64,000 bases of DNA from positions 682,001 through 746,000 of the forward strand of contig NZ_VHIB01000001.1 in assembly GCF_008087345.1 (NCBI RefSeq). Reading direction: 5' to 3'. The notes below the pieces were generated by a model that was not told the origin of the DNA, ran no database searches, and was given only the letters and a program-made list of their open reading frames with translations. The stretch is from Nocardioides caldifontis (GTDB lineage Bacteria > Actinomycetota > Actinomycetes > Propionibacteriales > Nocardioidaceae). Shown one piece after another: positions 18,167-26,860 of this stretch; within the stretch, counting starts at the first letter, position 1, and each line of letters starts with the position of its first letter. A program made the translations under genes and the position numbers.

Positions 18167-19110
18167 TGACCAACCAGCCGGCTCCGGCCGGGCGCGTCCC
18201 CCGTCGCGTCCCGGCCGGAGCCACCACCGACCGGCGCCGGCTGCTGCTGGCCCGCCTGGCGTCGCGGCGGGAGGCGTTCGTCCTCCTCACCCCGGGGCTC
18301 CTGTTCTACGCGTTCCTGGTCGCCTGCCCGGTCGGGCTGGTGCTGGCGTACTCGGTCGCCACCCGCGGCCGGTTCGGCGGGGTCGAGTGGGGACTCGACC
18401 TCTCGAACTACTCGCGGGCCCTAGAGCCGCTCTACCTCGAGGTGCTCCGCAGCTCGGTCGGGATCGCGCTCCTCGCGACCTTCGTCGCGCTGCTGATCGG
18501 CTACCCGACGGCCTATGCGATCTCGCGGCTCCCCGGGCGGTGGCGCACCGTCGCCCTGGTGCTCGTCGTGGTGCCGTTCTGGACCAACTTCCTGATCCGG
18601 ATGTACGCCTGGATCGTCCTGCTCAACAGCCAGGGGCTGGTCAACGACGCCCTGCACGGGCTGGGGATCATCGACGAGCGCGTCGGGCTGCTCTACACCG
18701 ACGGCGCCGTGGTGGTCGGGCTGGTCTACGTCTACCTGCCGCTGATGATCCTGCCGATCTACGCCGCCATCGAGCGGCTCGACCGCGAGCTCCTCGAGGC
18801 GTCGGCGAACCTCGGCGCGAGCCGGCTGCGCACCTTCTGGAGCGTGCAGCTGCCGCTCACCCTGCCCGGCGTGATGACCGGCTGCATCCTCGTGTTCGTC
18901 CCGAGTCTGGGGAACTTCGTGGTCCCCGAGCTCCTCGGCGGAGGGAAGACCGTGATGGTCGGCAACCTGATCCGCGACCAGTTCCTGCGCGCCCAGGACT
19001 GGCCCTTCGGCTCGGTCCTCGCGATGGTCGTCGTCGTCGCGCTGCTCGGCCTGTTCCTCGTCCAGGCCGTGGTGACACGGCGGATCGAAGGGCCGGCACG
19101 CCATGGCTGA
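18166..19110 (+). CDS. Polyamine-type ABC transporter permease (PotB-like)
   Basis: A 314-residue permease with six to seven helices in a binding-protein-dependent transport domain. The EAA loop is ASANLGASRLRTFWSVQLPLTLPGV around residue 215. YPTAYAISRLPG and FWTNFLIRMYAW are PotB/PotH hallmarks. The N-terminal 40 residues are basic and cytoplasmic. ATG 18166 overlaps the stop of the binding protein (TGATG). It pairs with the next permease to form the channel. Confidence 0.92.
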   Translation: MTNQPAPAGRVPRRVPAGATTDRRRLLLARLASRREAFVLLTPGLLFYAFLVACPVGLVLAYSVATRGRFGGVEWGLDLSNYSRALEPLYLEVLRSSVGIALLATFVALLIGYPTAYAISRLPGRWRTVALVLVVVPFWTNFLIRMYAWIVLLNSQGLVNDALHGLGIIDERVGLLYTDGAVVVGLVYVYLPLMILPIYAAIERLDRELLEASANLGASRLRTFWSVQLPLTLPGVMTGCILVFVPSLGNFVVPELLGGGKTVMVGNLIRDQFLRAQDWPFGSVLAMVVVVALLGLFLVQAVVTRRIEGPARHG

Positions 19111-19921
19111 CACGCTCGCGCGCACGGTGGCCTCCTCGCCGCCCCGCAGGTCCGGCGGGCTCGGCGGGCTCTGGGTCCCGCTGGTGATCTGCTTCGGCTT
19201 CCTCTACGTCCCGATCGCGGTCCTGGTCGCGATGTCGTTCAACGGCGGCGGCTCGGCGTTCACCTGGGACGGCTTCAGCTTCCGCTGGTACGCCGAGCTG
19301 GCCGGCGACGGGCGGCTCAAGAGCGCGGCCGTGACCTCGTTGCTGGTGGCCGGTGGCGCGACCGTCGTCGCCACCGTCCTCGGCACGCTGCTCGCCGTCG
19401 GGCTCGCCCGGCACACGCGGTCGCGGCTGCTGGAGGCGTCCGCGATGGCGCCGGCGATCCTCCCGGACCTGCTGCTGGCCATCGGGCTGCTCTCGTTCTT
19501 CTACGTCGCCTCGGTCCCGAAGAGCACGTTCACCGTGCTCCTCGCCCACGCCGCCTTCGGCACCGCCTTCGTCGTCGCGGTCGTCAGGGCGCGGCTCGCC
19601 GGCATGGACTCGAGCCAGGAGGAGGCGTCCCGCGACCTCGGGGCCGGTGGGTTCACGACGTTCGTTCGGATCACGCTGCCCTCCATCGCCCCGGCCGTCG
19701 TGGCCGGTGCGCTGCTGGTCTTCACGTTGTCGCTCGACGAGTTCGTGATCGCCTTCTTCACCGCAGGACCGACCACCCAGACCCTTCCGATCGCCGTCTA
19801 CTCGATGGTCCGGACCGGTGTCACCCCGGAGATCAACGCGCTCGCGACGGTGCTCGTCGCGGTCAGCGTCCTGGTCGTCGTGGTCGCCGCCCGGGCGATC
19901 CGCGTCAAGGAGCGACCATGA
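19103..19921 (+). CDS. Polyamine-type ABC transporter permease (PotC-like)
   Basis: A 272-residue permease with six predicted helices. PotC-type features are SFNGGGSAFTWDGFSFRWY near the start and the EAA loop ASRDLGAGGFTTFVRITLPSIAP near residue 185. LDEFVIAFFTAGPTTQTLPI is typical of PotC/PotI. Its ATG lies inside the end of the preceding permease (8 bp overlap), which indicates coupled translation and a 1:1 permease pair. Confidence 0.92.
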   Translation: MADTLARTVASSPPRRSGGLGGLWVPLVICFGFLYVPIAVLVAMSFNGGGSAFTWDGFSFRWYAELAGDGRLKSAAVTSLLVAGGATVVATVLGTLLAVGLARHTRSRLLEASAMAPAILPDLLLAIGLLSFFYVASVPKSTFTVLLAHAAFGTAFVVAVVRARLAGMDSSQEEASRDLGAGGFTTFVRITLPSIAPAVVAGALLVFTLSLDEFVIAFFTAGPTTQTLPIAVYSMVRTGVTPEINALATVLVAVSVLVVVVAARAIRVKERP

Positions 19922-21015
19922 TCGAGAGCCCTCCCGCCACCGCGCAGCCCACGGCGGCGACGGCGCCACGCACGCCCCTGCTGGAGATCGACGGCGTGAG
20001 CCGTGCCTTCGGTGAAGTGGTCGCGCTGGATGGTGTCTCGCTGACAATTGCGGAGAACGAGTTCTTCGCGCTGCTCGGCCCCTCCGGTTGTGGGAAGACC
20101 ACGCTGCTGCGGTCGATCGCCGGGTTCGAGAGCCCCGACTCCGGCTCCATCCGGCTCGGCGGCGACGACCTGCTCGGGCTCCCGCCGAACCGGCGTCCGG
20201 TCAACCTGATGTTCCAGTCCTACGCGCTCTTCCCGCACATGTCGGTGGAGAAGAACGTCGCCTACGGGCTGGAGCGGGAGCGGCTGCCCAAGGCCGAGGT
20301 GCGCCAGCGGGTCGACGAGGTCCTCGAGACCGTCGGGCTGGCGGCGCTGGCGAAGCGGCGTCCTGCGCAGCTCTCGGGAGGGCAGCGGCAGCGGGTCGCC
20401 CTGGCCCGGGCCATCGTGAAGCGGCCCCGGCTCCTCCTCCTCGACGAGCCGCTGTCCGCGCTCGACCGCAAGGTCCGCGCCGAGATGCAGCTCGAGCTCA
20501 AGCGGCTCCAGCACGAGGTCGGCATCACCTTCGTCGTGGTCACCCACGACCAGGAGGAGGCGATGTCGATGGCCGACCGGATCGCCGTGCTCGACGGCGG
20601 GCGGGTGCAGCAGGTGGCCGGCCCGGTCGAGCTCTACCGCCACCCCGCGAACCTCTTCGTCGCGGGGTTCATCGGCACCAGCAACCTCGTGGCCGGCCGG
20701 TGGGACGGCACGTCGTTCCGCACGGCGGTCGGGATGCTGCCGGTGAGCGAGGCGCGGCGCCAGAGCGCCGACGATGCGGCGTGCCTCGTGGTGCGGCCGG
20801 AGGACGTCCGGATCGGTGACCCCGGCACCGGGGTGCTCGACGGCGTCGTCGCCGACGTAACCTTCCAGGGCGGCGGGACCCACGTGGCCGTGACCGTCCC
20901 CGGGCTCGACGCGCCCTTCCGTGTCGCGGTGCCGGGCGTGCCGCCGCTGGCGCGCGGCGACGCCGTGTCCCTCGCGTGGGACACCGCGGTCGTCGTCTCG
21001 GGGTCCGGCCGGTGA
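19918..21015 (+). CDS. Polyamine-type ABC transporter ATP-binding protein (PotA-like)
   Basis: A 365-residue ATPase. Walker A is GPSGCGKTT near residue 58 and the Q-loop is MFQSYALFPHM. The signature is LSGGQRQRVALARA, Walker B is LLLLDEPLSALD and the H-loop is VVTHDQEEAM. A C-terminal TOBE domain (about residues 275-355) is typical of PotA and related MalK-like subunits. The start overlaps the previous stop (ATGA). It powers import by the two permeases. Confidence 0.93.
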   Translation: MIESPPATAQPTAATAPRTPLLEIDGVSRAFGEVVALDGVSLTIAENEFFALLGPSGCGKTTLLRSIAGFESPDSGSIRLGGDDLLGLPPNRRPVNLMFQSYALFPHMSVEKNVAYGLERERLPKAEVRQRVDEVLETVGLAALAKRRPAQLSGGQRQRVALARAIVKRPRLLLLDEPLSALDRKVRAEMQLELKRLQHEVGITFVVVTHDQEEAMSMADRIAVLDGGRVQQVAGPVELYRHPANLFVAGFIGTSNLVAGRWDGTSFRTAVGMLPVSEARRQSADDAACLVVRPEDVRIGDPGTGVLDGVVADVTFQGGGTHVAVTVPGLDAPFRVAVPGVPPLARGDAVSLAWDTAVVVSGSGR

Positions 21016-22400
21016 CGTCAGGGGCAGGTGACCCGCTCGCCGAGGCCGCGCCGCGGCCGGTCTGGTGGGAGGGGCGCGAGCGCACCGCGCCCGAGCCCCT
21101 CGTCGGCGCCACGACCGCCGACCTCGTGGTCGTCGGCGGCGGGCTCACCGGGCTGTGGGCCGCGATCGTCGCGCTCGACGAGGCCCCGGGGCGCAGGGTC
21201 GTGGTGCTGGAGAGCGGCCACGTCGGGGCCGGAGCCTCCGGCCGCAACGGCGGCTTCGTCTCCGACTCGCTGACCCACGGGCTCTCGCACGGTGTGGCCA
21301 CCTGGCCGTCCGAGCTCGGCGAGCTGGTCCGGCTGGGGCGGCAGAACCTCAGGGAGATCGACGACTTCGTCGCCGACGAGAAGATCGACGCCGACTTCCG
21401 GCTCTGCGGCAAGACCACGGTCGCCACCCGCCCGCACGAGGTCGAGGCGCTGCGGCGGCTGGCCGGCCTCCAGCGGGAGCACGGGGAGGAGTCGACGTAC
21501 CTCACGGCCGAGCAGGTGCGGGCCGACGTGGACTCGCCGACGTACCTCGCCGGCCTGCGGACCACCGTCGGCGGCCTCGTCGACCCGGTCGCGCTGACCC
21601 TGGGGCTCCGCGACGCGGCGGTCCGGCGCGGTGCGGTCGTGCACGAGGCCTCGCCGGTGATGCGCATGGAGCGCGACGGCACGGTCCTCTGCGTCACGCC
21701 GAGCGGCGCCGTCCGTGCCGACCAGGTGCTCCTGGCGACCAACGCGTTCAAGCCGCTGCTCCGCCGGCTGCGCAGCTACGTGCTGCCGGTGTGGGACCAC
21801 GTGCTCGCGACCGAGCCGCTGTCGGCCGAGCAGCTCGCGCGCATCGGGTGGCGGGAGAACCAGGGGCTCACCGACGCGGGCAACCAGTTCCACTACTACC
21901 GGCGGACCCCGGACGACCGGATCCTGTTCGGCGGCTACGACGCGATCTACTACTTCGGCAACGGCAGCGACGCCGCCAAGGAGCAGCGCGACGCGTCCCA
22001 CCGGCTGCTCGCACGTCACCTGCGGGAGACCTTCCCGCAGCTGTCGGACGTGCGGATCACCCACCGCTGGGCGGGGATGATCGACACCACCTCGCGGTTC
22101 ACGCCGGTCTTCGGGACCGCGATGGGCGGCCGGGTGGCGTACGCCGTCGGCTACACCGGGCTCGGCGTCGCCGCCTCCCGGTTCGGCGCCCGCGTCGGGC
22201 TCGACCTGCTGGCGGGACGCGAGACCGAGCGGACCGCGGTTCCGCTGGTCCGTCGGCGCCCCGTGCCGTTCCCGCCCGAGCCGCTCCGGTGGCCGGCGGT
22301 GCAGGTCACCCGGGCGGCGCTCGCGCGCGAGGACAGGACCGGCCGCCGCGGCCGGTTGCTGCGGACCATGGACCGCTTCGGCGTCGGTTTCAACAGCTGA
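21012..22400 (+). CDS. FAD-dependent amine oxidase of the DAO/PuuB family
   Basis: A 462-residue flavoprotein with an N-terminal FAD Rossmann motif VVVGGGLTGLWAA around residue 38 and the DAO-family GAGASGRNGGFV segment near residue 75. These are typical of gamma-glutamylputrescine oxidase (PuuB/OrdL) and related amine oxidases. The C-terminal GYTGLGVAASRFGARVG binds FAD. GTG 21012 overlaps the ATPase stop (GTGA). The transporter and following dehydrogenase suggest oxidation of putrescine or an N-acyl derivative to an aminoaldehyde plus H2O2. No PuuA-like ligase is in the operon, so free polyamine may be the substrate. Confidence 0.88.
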   Translation: MTSGAGDPLAEAAPRPVWWEGRERTAPEPLVGATTADLVVVGGGLTGLWAAIVALDEAPGRRVVVLESGHVGAGASGRNGGFVSDSLTHGLSHGVATWPSELGELVRLGRQNLREIDDFVADEKIDADFRLCGKTTVATRPHEVEALRRLAGLQREHGEESTYLTAEQVRADVDSPTYLAGLRTTVGGLVDPVALTLGLRDAAVRRGAVVHEASPVMRMERDGTVLCVTPSGAVRADQVLLATNAFKPLLRRLRSYVLPVWDHVLATEPLSAEQLARIGWRENQGLTDAGNQFHYYRRTPDDRILFGGYDAIYYFGNGSDAAKEQRDASHRLLARHLRETFPQLSDVRITHRWAGMIDTTSRFTPVFGTAMGGRVAYAVGYTGLGVAASRFGARVGLDLLAGRETERTAVPLVRRRPVPFPPEPLRWPAVQVTRAALAREDRTGRRGRLLRTMDRFGVGFNS

Positions 22401-22411
22401 GAGGACGGCAG

Positions 22412-23881
22412 ATGCTCACCCGCACGTTCGAGGGGATGTTCCTCGGCGGCTCGCCCGCCCGAGGGTCGGGGGCCCCGGTGTCGCTGGTCGACCCCGCGAC
22501 CGGCCTCGAGGTCGCGGCGGTCCCGCAGTCCACGACCGCCGATGTCGACGCCGCCGTCACCCGCGCCGCGGAGGCCTTCCCCGGCTGGTCCGCGCGTACG
22601 GCGGGTGAGCGGGCGCGGGTCCTGCTCCGGCTTGCCGACCTCCTCGAACAGGACAGCGAGCTGCTGACCGAGCTCGAGGTCTCCGAGACCGGGAAGCCGG
22701 TGCCGGTGTTCCGAGACGGCGAGCTCCCGTTCGCCGCCGACAACCTGCGGTTCTTCGCCGGTTCCGCACGGTCGTTGGAGGGCACCGGCGCCGGCGTCCT
22801 GAGCGAGGGGTTCACCTCGATGCTGGTCCGGCGCCCGCTCGGCGTCGTGGCGGGCATCGCGCCGTGGAACTTCCCGCTGATCATGGCGATCTGGAAGGTT
22901 GGCCCGGCGCTCGCCGCCGGCAACACCGTGGTGCTGAAGCCGGCGCCGCAGACCCCGCGCACCTCCTTGCGGCTCGCCGAGCTGGCAGCGGAGGCCGGAC
23001 TGCCGGCGGGCGTCCTCAACGTGGTCACCGGCGGCGCCGACGTCGGCCAGGCGCTGGTCACCGACCCGCGGGTGGCGATGGTGTCGATCACCGGCTCGCC
23101 GGGCGCCGGGCGCGCGGTGATGGCGGCGGCAGCGGCGACCACGAAGCGCGTCCACCTCGAGCTCGGCGGGAAGGCGCCGGCCGTGGTGTTCGCCGACGCC
23201 GACCTCGAGGCCGCGGCAGGTGCGCTCACCCTGGCCGCGACGTACAACTCCGGGCAGGACTGCACCGCGGCCACCCGCGTCTACGCGGAGGACGGCGTCG
23301 CCTCCGAGCTCGCGTCGCTGATCGCCTCGCGGATGGAGTCCGTGCGGTGGGGCGACCCCCGGGACCCGGCCACCGACATCGGTCCGCTGGTCTCCGCCGA
23401 CCACCGCGCCCGGGTGCACGGGTTCGTGGAGCGTGCGGTCGATGCAGGGGGCCAGGTGCTGACCGGCGGTTCGGTGCCTCCTGGTGCGGGGTCGTACTAC
23501 CCGCCGACGCTGGTGACCGGCGTCCCGCAGTCGGCCGAGATCGTCCAGCAGGAGGTGTTCGGCCCCGTGCTGGTGCTCAGCTCGTTCTCCGGGGAGGACG
23601 AGGGGGTCGGGCTGGCGAACGACAGCGCCTACGGGCTCGCCTCCTCGGTGTGGACCGCCGACGTCGGCCGCGCGCTCCGGGTCGCCCACCGGATCGAGGC
23701 CGGGGTCACCTGGGTCAACGATCACCTGCCGATCGCCTCCGAGGCCCCGCACGGCGGCGTGAAGGGCAGCGGCTTCGGCAAGGACATGAGCCACGAGGCG
23801 GTGCTGGAGTACACCTCCACCCAGCACGTCATGGTCAAGCACGCCGTACGGGAGGCGCACGACTCGTTCCGTCCCGCCTGA
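22412..23881 (+). CDS. Aldehyde dehydrogenase, probable gamma-aminobutyraldehyde dehydrogenase
   Basis: A 489-residue NAD(P)-dependent aldehyde dehydrogenase. It shows PWNFPLIMAIWKVGPALAAGN, LELGGKAP (general base Glu), NSGQDCTAATR (catalytic Cys) and EVFGPVL. GQDCTAA around the Cys resembles aminobutyraldehyde dehydrogenases such as E. coli PatD. GAGGACGG precedes ATG 22412, 11 bp after the oxidase. It would oxidise 4-aminobutanal to GABA in the cytoplasm, completing the polyamine route of this operon. Betaine-aldehyde activity cannot be excluded. Confidence 0.9.
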   Translation: MLTRTFEGMFLGGSPARGSGAPVSLVDPATGLEVAAVPQSTTADVDAAVTRAAEAFPGWSARTAGERARVLLRLADLLEQDSELLTELEVSETGKPVPVFRDGELPFAADNLRFFAGSARSLEGTGAGVLSEGFTSMLVRRPLGVVAGIAPWNFPLIMAIWKVGPALAAGNTVVLKPAPQTPRTSLRLAELAAEAGLPAGVLNVVTGGADVGQALVTDPRVAMVSITGSPGAGRAVMAAAAATTKRVHLELGGKAPAVVFADADLEAAAGALTLAATYNSGQDCTAATRVYAEDGVASELASLIASRMESVRWGDPRDPATDIGPLVSADHRARVHGFVERAVDAGGQVLTGGSVPPGAGSYYPPTLVTGVPQSAEIVQQEVFGPVLVLSSFSGEDEGVGLANDSAYGLASSVWTADVGRALRVAHRIEAGVTWVNDHLPIASEAPHGGVKGSGFGKDMSHEAVLEYTSTQHVMVKHAVREAHDSFRPA

Positions 23882-23886
23882 CGGGA

Positions 23887-23937
23887 TCCTCTCCGGCGGA
23901 GGGAGTCCTCTCCGGCTGAGGGGTTCCTCACCGGCGC
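23887..23937 (+). repeat. Three short tandem repeats, 19-bp period
   Basis: TCCTCTCCGG, TCCTCTCCGG and TCCTCACCGG start at 23887, 23906 and 23925. The first two units each contain a CCTC...GAGG dyad able to form a small hairpin. They lie just after the aldehyde dehydrogenase stop and could contribute to transcript termination or 3'-end protection. Confidence 0.55.
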
Positions 23938-24013
23938 CCCGGGCTCCGAACCGATGACTTCGGGGCGCCGGGGGGGGTCACCCTCGTCAGTGACGGGTGC
24001 GAGGAGGTCCGAG

Positions 24014-24373
24014 ATGGCGGTGGTCGACGACGTCCGGCCGTTGGGCAGCGAGCTCGAGCGGTCCTACGAGGTCTACGTGCGCGGCCGGCTGAAGTTCCGC
24101 GTCGGGCAGATCGTCTACGTGGCGTTCTCGCGCGACGAGCGGGAGATGGGGTTCGGCTTCCCGAAGGAGGAACGCGCCGCGCTGGTCGCGAGCGCGCCGG
24201 AGATCTTCTCCATGCCGCCCACGTCCGAGCTGCGGTTCAACTGGGTGGTCGCCGACCTCGAGGCCCTCGACGCCACGGAGGCCCGCGAGTTCGTCGTCGA
24301 CGCCTGGCGGATGGTGGTGCCGAAGAAGCTCGCGGCCGCCTACGACCTCGCCCACCCGGACGGGCCCTCATGA
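24014..24373 (+). CDS. MmcQ/YjbR-like conserved protein
   Basis: A 119-residue small alpha/beta protein. The core RGRLKFRVGQIVYVAFSRDE followed by GFGFPKEERAALVA matches the MmcQ/YjbR (CyaY-like fold) family, which has no settled function but may bind DNA or small ligands. ATG 24014 follows GAGGAGGTCC; the frame is open upstream, but that sequence is not family-like. Its end overlaps the convergent AraC gene by six bases. Confidence 0.82.
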   Translation: MAVVDDVRPLGSELERSYEVYVRGRLKFRVGQIVYVAFSRDEREMGFGFPKEERAALVASAPEIFSMPPTSELRFNWVVADLEALDATEAREFVVDAWRMVVPKKLAAAYDLAHPDGPS

Positions 24374-25240
24374 CTCGGCCCTCTCGATGGGGAGCCACAG
24401 CTCGCAGGTCGCGGTGCTGAAGTCCTCGGCGCGATCGAGGACGGCGACCACCGACGGGCCCGGCCTCAGCCGCCAGGGGTTCGAGGGGAACCACTCTGTG
24501 GCGGTCGCGGCCCACATCGTCTGCAAGGTCGACGGGTAGGGGCCGGAGGAGCAGAAGACCGCCCAGCTCCCTGCCGGTGCGTCGACGGCGTCGAGGTCGT
24601 CCGGTGTCGGCGTCTCCGCGGTGACGGCGACACCGTGCAGGTAGGTCAGCATGCTGCCCTCGGCCCGGTCGGCGTCGAGGTCGTCGCTGACCGCGAGGAT
24701 GCCGGCCGGCTCGGTGTTGCCGAGCTCCTTGAGCCGCAGGTGCTCGTCGGCGGGGATCGACTCGACGTGCGACTTGATGTGCGGGTTCTCGCCCTCGTAG
24801 ATCAACGGCACGCGGGCGGCGTGGCCGACGAACTTGAACGCGGGGCGGTCGACGATGCGGGTGTCCATGGGGGTGCTTCCTTCGACGGTCAGGTGGAATT
24901 TGAGCTGGGGTTGGCTGCGAAGCGGCCCGCCGTCACGCCGTACGTCTCCCGGGCTGACGCCGTGCACCGCCCGGAAGGCTCTCCCGAACGCCTCGGTCGA
25001 GCCGTAACCGTGACGGACCGCCACGTCCAGCAGGTCGTGGCCGGCGATCACGTCGGCCGCGGCGACGGTCATGCGGCGGCGTCGGTGGTACTCCGACAAC
25101 GGCATGCCGGCGAGCGAGGAGAACATGCGGCGCAGGTGGTACTCGGTCGTGCCGTGCTCGCTCGCGAGCCGGTGCACGTCGATCTCCTCCGCGTGGTCCT
25201 GCTCGACGAGCTCGACCAGCCGGTTGAGTGCTGCGATCAC
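24368..25240 (-). CDS. AraC-family regulator with GyrI-like effector domain
   Basis: A 290-residue regulator. Residues 1-105 form the AraC double helix-turn-helix (LASEHGTTEYHLRRMFSSLAG; VAVRHGYGSTEAFGRAFRAVHGVSP). Residues 120-285 resemble the GyrI/BmrR-like ligand domain, with MDTRIVDRPAFKFVGHAARV, YLHGVAV and CELWLPI. This order is that of Rob/SoxS-GyrI proteins that sense cationic drugs. GTG 25240 follows AAGGAGG. The same frame continues upstream into the frameshifted HNH gene, but this is accidental. No adjacent target transporter is obvious; the AraC could act on distant exporters. Confidence 0.87.
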   Translation of the reverse strand: MIAALNRLVELVEQDHAEEIDVHRLASEHGTTEYHLRRMFSSLAGMPLSEYHRRRRMTVAAADVIAGHDLLDVAVRHGYGSTEAFGRAFRAVHGVSPGDVRRDGGPLRSQPQLKFHLTVEGSTPMDTRIVDRPAFKFVGHAARVPLIYEGENPHIKSHVESIPADEHLRLKELGNTEPAGILAVSDDLDADRAEGSMLTYLHGVAVTAETPTPDDLDAVDAPAGSWAVFCSSGPYPSTLQTMWAATATEWFPSNPWRLRPGPSVVAVLDRAEDFSTATCELWLPIERAES

Positions 25241-25320
25241 GTGGCCTCCTTCGGGATCGATCTTGGCTGCTGCGTGCGGGAGCGCACCCGACTTTCGGGG
25301 ACCGATCGGATCAGCGGCTC

Positions 25321-26587
25321 CTATTGGCGTCTGTTGATCCTGCGGTTGCGGGTGATGCAGGCCTTGCCGTCGCTGGCGTACTCGGTGGTGTAGCGGGGGT
25401 CGTGGACCATCCGGTGGTGCCGTGGGCAGAGCATCGTGCCGTCTTCGACGGTGGTTCGGCCGCCGCGGGACCAGGGTTGCTTGTGGTGGGCGTGGCAGAA
25501 CGACGCAGTGCTTGTCGCGGGAGGCCATCGCGATGCGTTGGGGGTGGGTGTGCAGCCGGGTCCGGCGGCCCTGGTCGAGCACCACCGACCTGGAGTCGAG
25601 GACCTGGGGAATGATCCCGGCCCGGCACGCCAACCGGCGGGCTGCGCCCACGCTGATGGTGCCGCCGGTGGACAGGGTCGCGACTCCGAGGCCGCGTTCG
25701 AGGACGTGGAGGGGGATGGTGACCAGCACGGTGCACAGGCCGCCGGACTCGGGGAGCTTCCTGGTCGGGAACCGTTCGAGCAGCTCGCAGAGGGCATCGC
25801 CGCGGAGCTCGTCGAGCGGCCGCGCTTGGGGGAGACCCGTTTCGTCGTCGACCTCGCGGACGATCGGGTCGGGCCGCTTGAGTGACATCAGGGCGTCGAG
25901 GGTGACCTTGAGCATCGCCCCGTGCGCCGAGGGGATGGTGAACCGGCCGTGGGTGGAGCCGTGGCGGTCGTCGTACATCACCAGCACTGTCTTCGCCGCC
26001 GCCCGGGCTTCTTCGCGTTCGAGCTGCTGGGCCAGCGCGGCGTCGGCGCCGTCGGGGTCGATCACGTGGTGCAGGTGCCGGGCCAGCCGCTTGAGCGCCA
26101 CCGCGTCGAACTCCCCGGCCAGCCCGATCAGGTGGGCCTCGGCACGAGCCGGGTCGACCGCACCCACCTCAGCCGGCAGCCCGTCGACGGCCTCGATGAT
26201 CACCCGCGCCTGCGCCCCGTCGACCCGGCCGGCGATCGCTGCGGTGGCGGTGGCCTCGAACGACGGGAGCCGCTGAGCGGTCTTGACCAGCTTCCGCGCC
26301 TCCCCGCCCGGCACCCGGGTCGCCTGGGTCAACCACGCCGCGGTGCTGGTCGCGGCGGTCTCCTGCGCGACGTCGACGATCTCGGCGTGCGCGAGCAGGG
26401 CCAGCTTGAGCCCGTCCAGCCGGGCCTGCGCCGAGGCGATCTCGGTCAGCGCATCGGCGGTGTCGGTGGTGCCGAGCTCGAGGAGACCGATCCCGCCGGC
26501 CAGCGCGGTGTCGAGGACCTCGTGGATCCGGCCGGTGGCCCAGTGCACCCGGTTGGGGCGTTGGTGGACCGGCAGCTTGCTCTCCAT
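25321..26587 (-). pseudogene. DUF222/HNH endonuclease (13E12-like), frameshifted
   Basis: ATG 26587 begins a normal DUF222 domain (about 330 residues: alpha-helical, VPGGEARKLV, EVGAVDPARAEAHL). It ends with the usual HNH lead-in QRIAMASRDKHC. Near 25497-25503 the frame shifts, and the zinc finger continues in another frame as FCHAHHKQPW, MLCPRHHRMVH and a stop at 25321. About eight residues normally found between these parts, including the second GC motif cysteine, are missing, so this is a small deletion rather than a single-base slip. Such genes are common multi-copy elements in actinobacteria. It is probably inactive unless the assembly is wrong. Confidence 0.85.
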
Positions 26588-26694
26588 GGCTGCACGCTAC
26601 GGCCCGCCTCCGACAGTATTCGAACAGCATCGAACGGCTGTGGAGAAGACGGGAAGTGCGTCGGCAGGACCCGCCGGCCCGGGACCAGATCGCG

Positions 26695-26854
26695 GTGAAG
26701 ATGCGACGGCTCGGCGCCGATCGCCGGTGAAGATGCGACGGCTCGGCGGGGATCGGGCGTGAAGATGCGACGGGTCGGCGCCGAACCCGCGTGAGATGCG
26801 ACGGGTGGGCGGCAGAACGTGGGGGAAGATGCGACGACTCGCGGGTGAGAGGAG
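26695..26854 (+). repeat. Five tandem copies of a 32-bp intergenic repeat
   Basis: Copies start at 26695, 26727, 26759, 26791 and 26823, exactly 32 bp apart. The conserved core is GTGAAGATGCGACGGCTCGG with about ten variable bases between cores. Copy 4 has one base missing in the core. Another single copy lies at 49930. The array fills the gap between the HNH pseudogene and the DMT exporter. Confidence 0.85.
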
Positions 26855-26860
26855 GGGCGG

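Noticed and set aside
24368-26587. A 739-residue HNH-AraC fusion frame on the minus strand.
   Set aside because: The HNH frameshift simply leaves the frame open into the AraC gene, which has its own GTG and AAGGAGG at 25240. The linker between them is Arg/Pro-rich out-of-frame sequence.
26695-26854. The 32-bp repeats as a CRISPR array.
   Set aside because: The variable parts are only about 10 bp and there are no cas genes, so the array is a tandem repeat rather than CRISPR.
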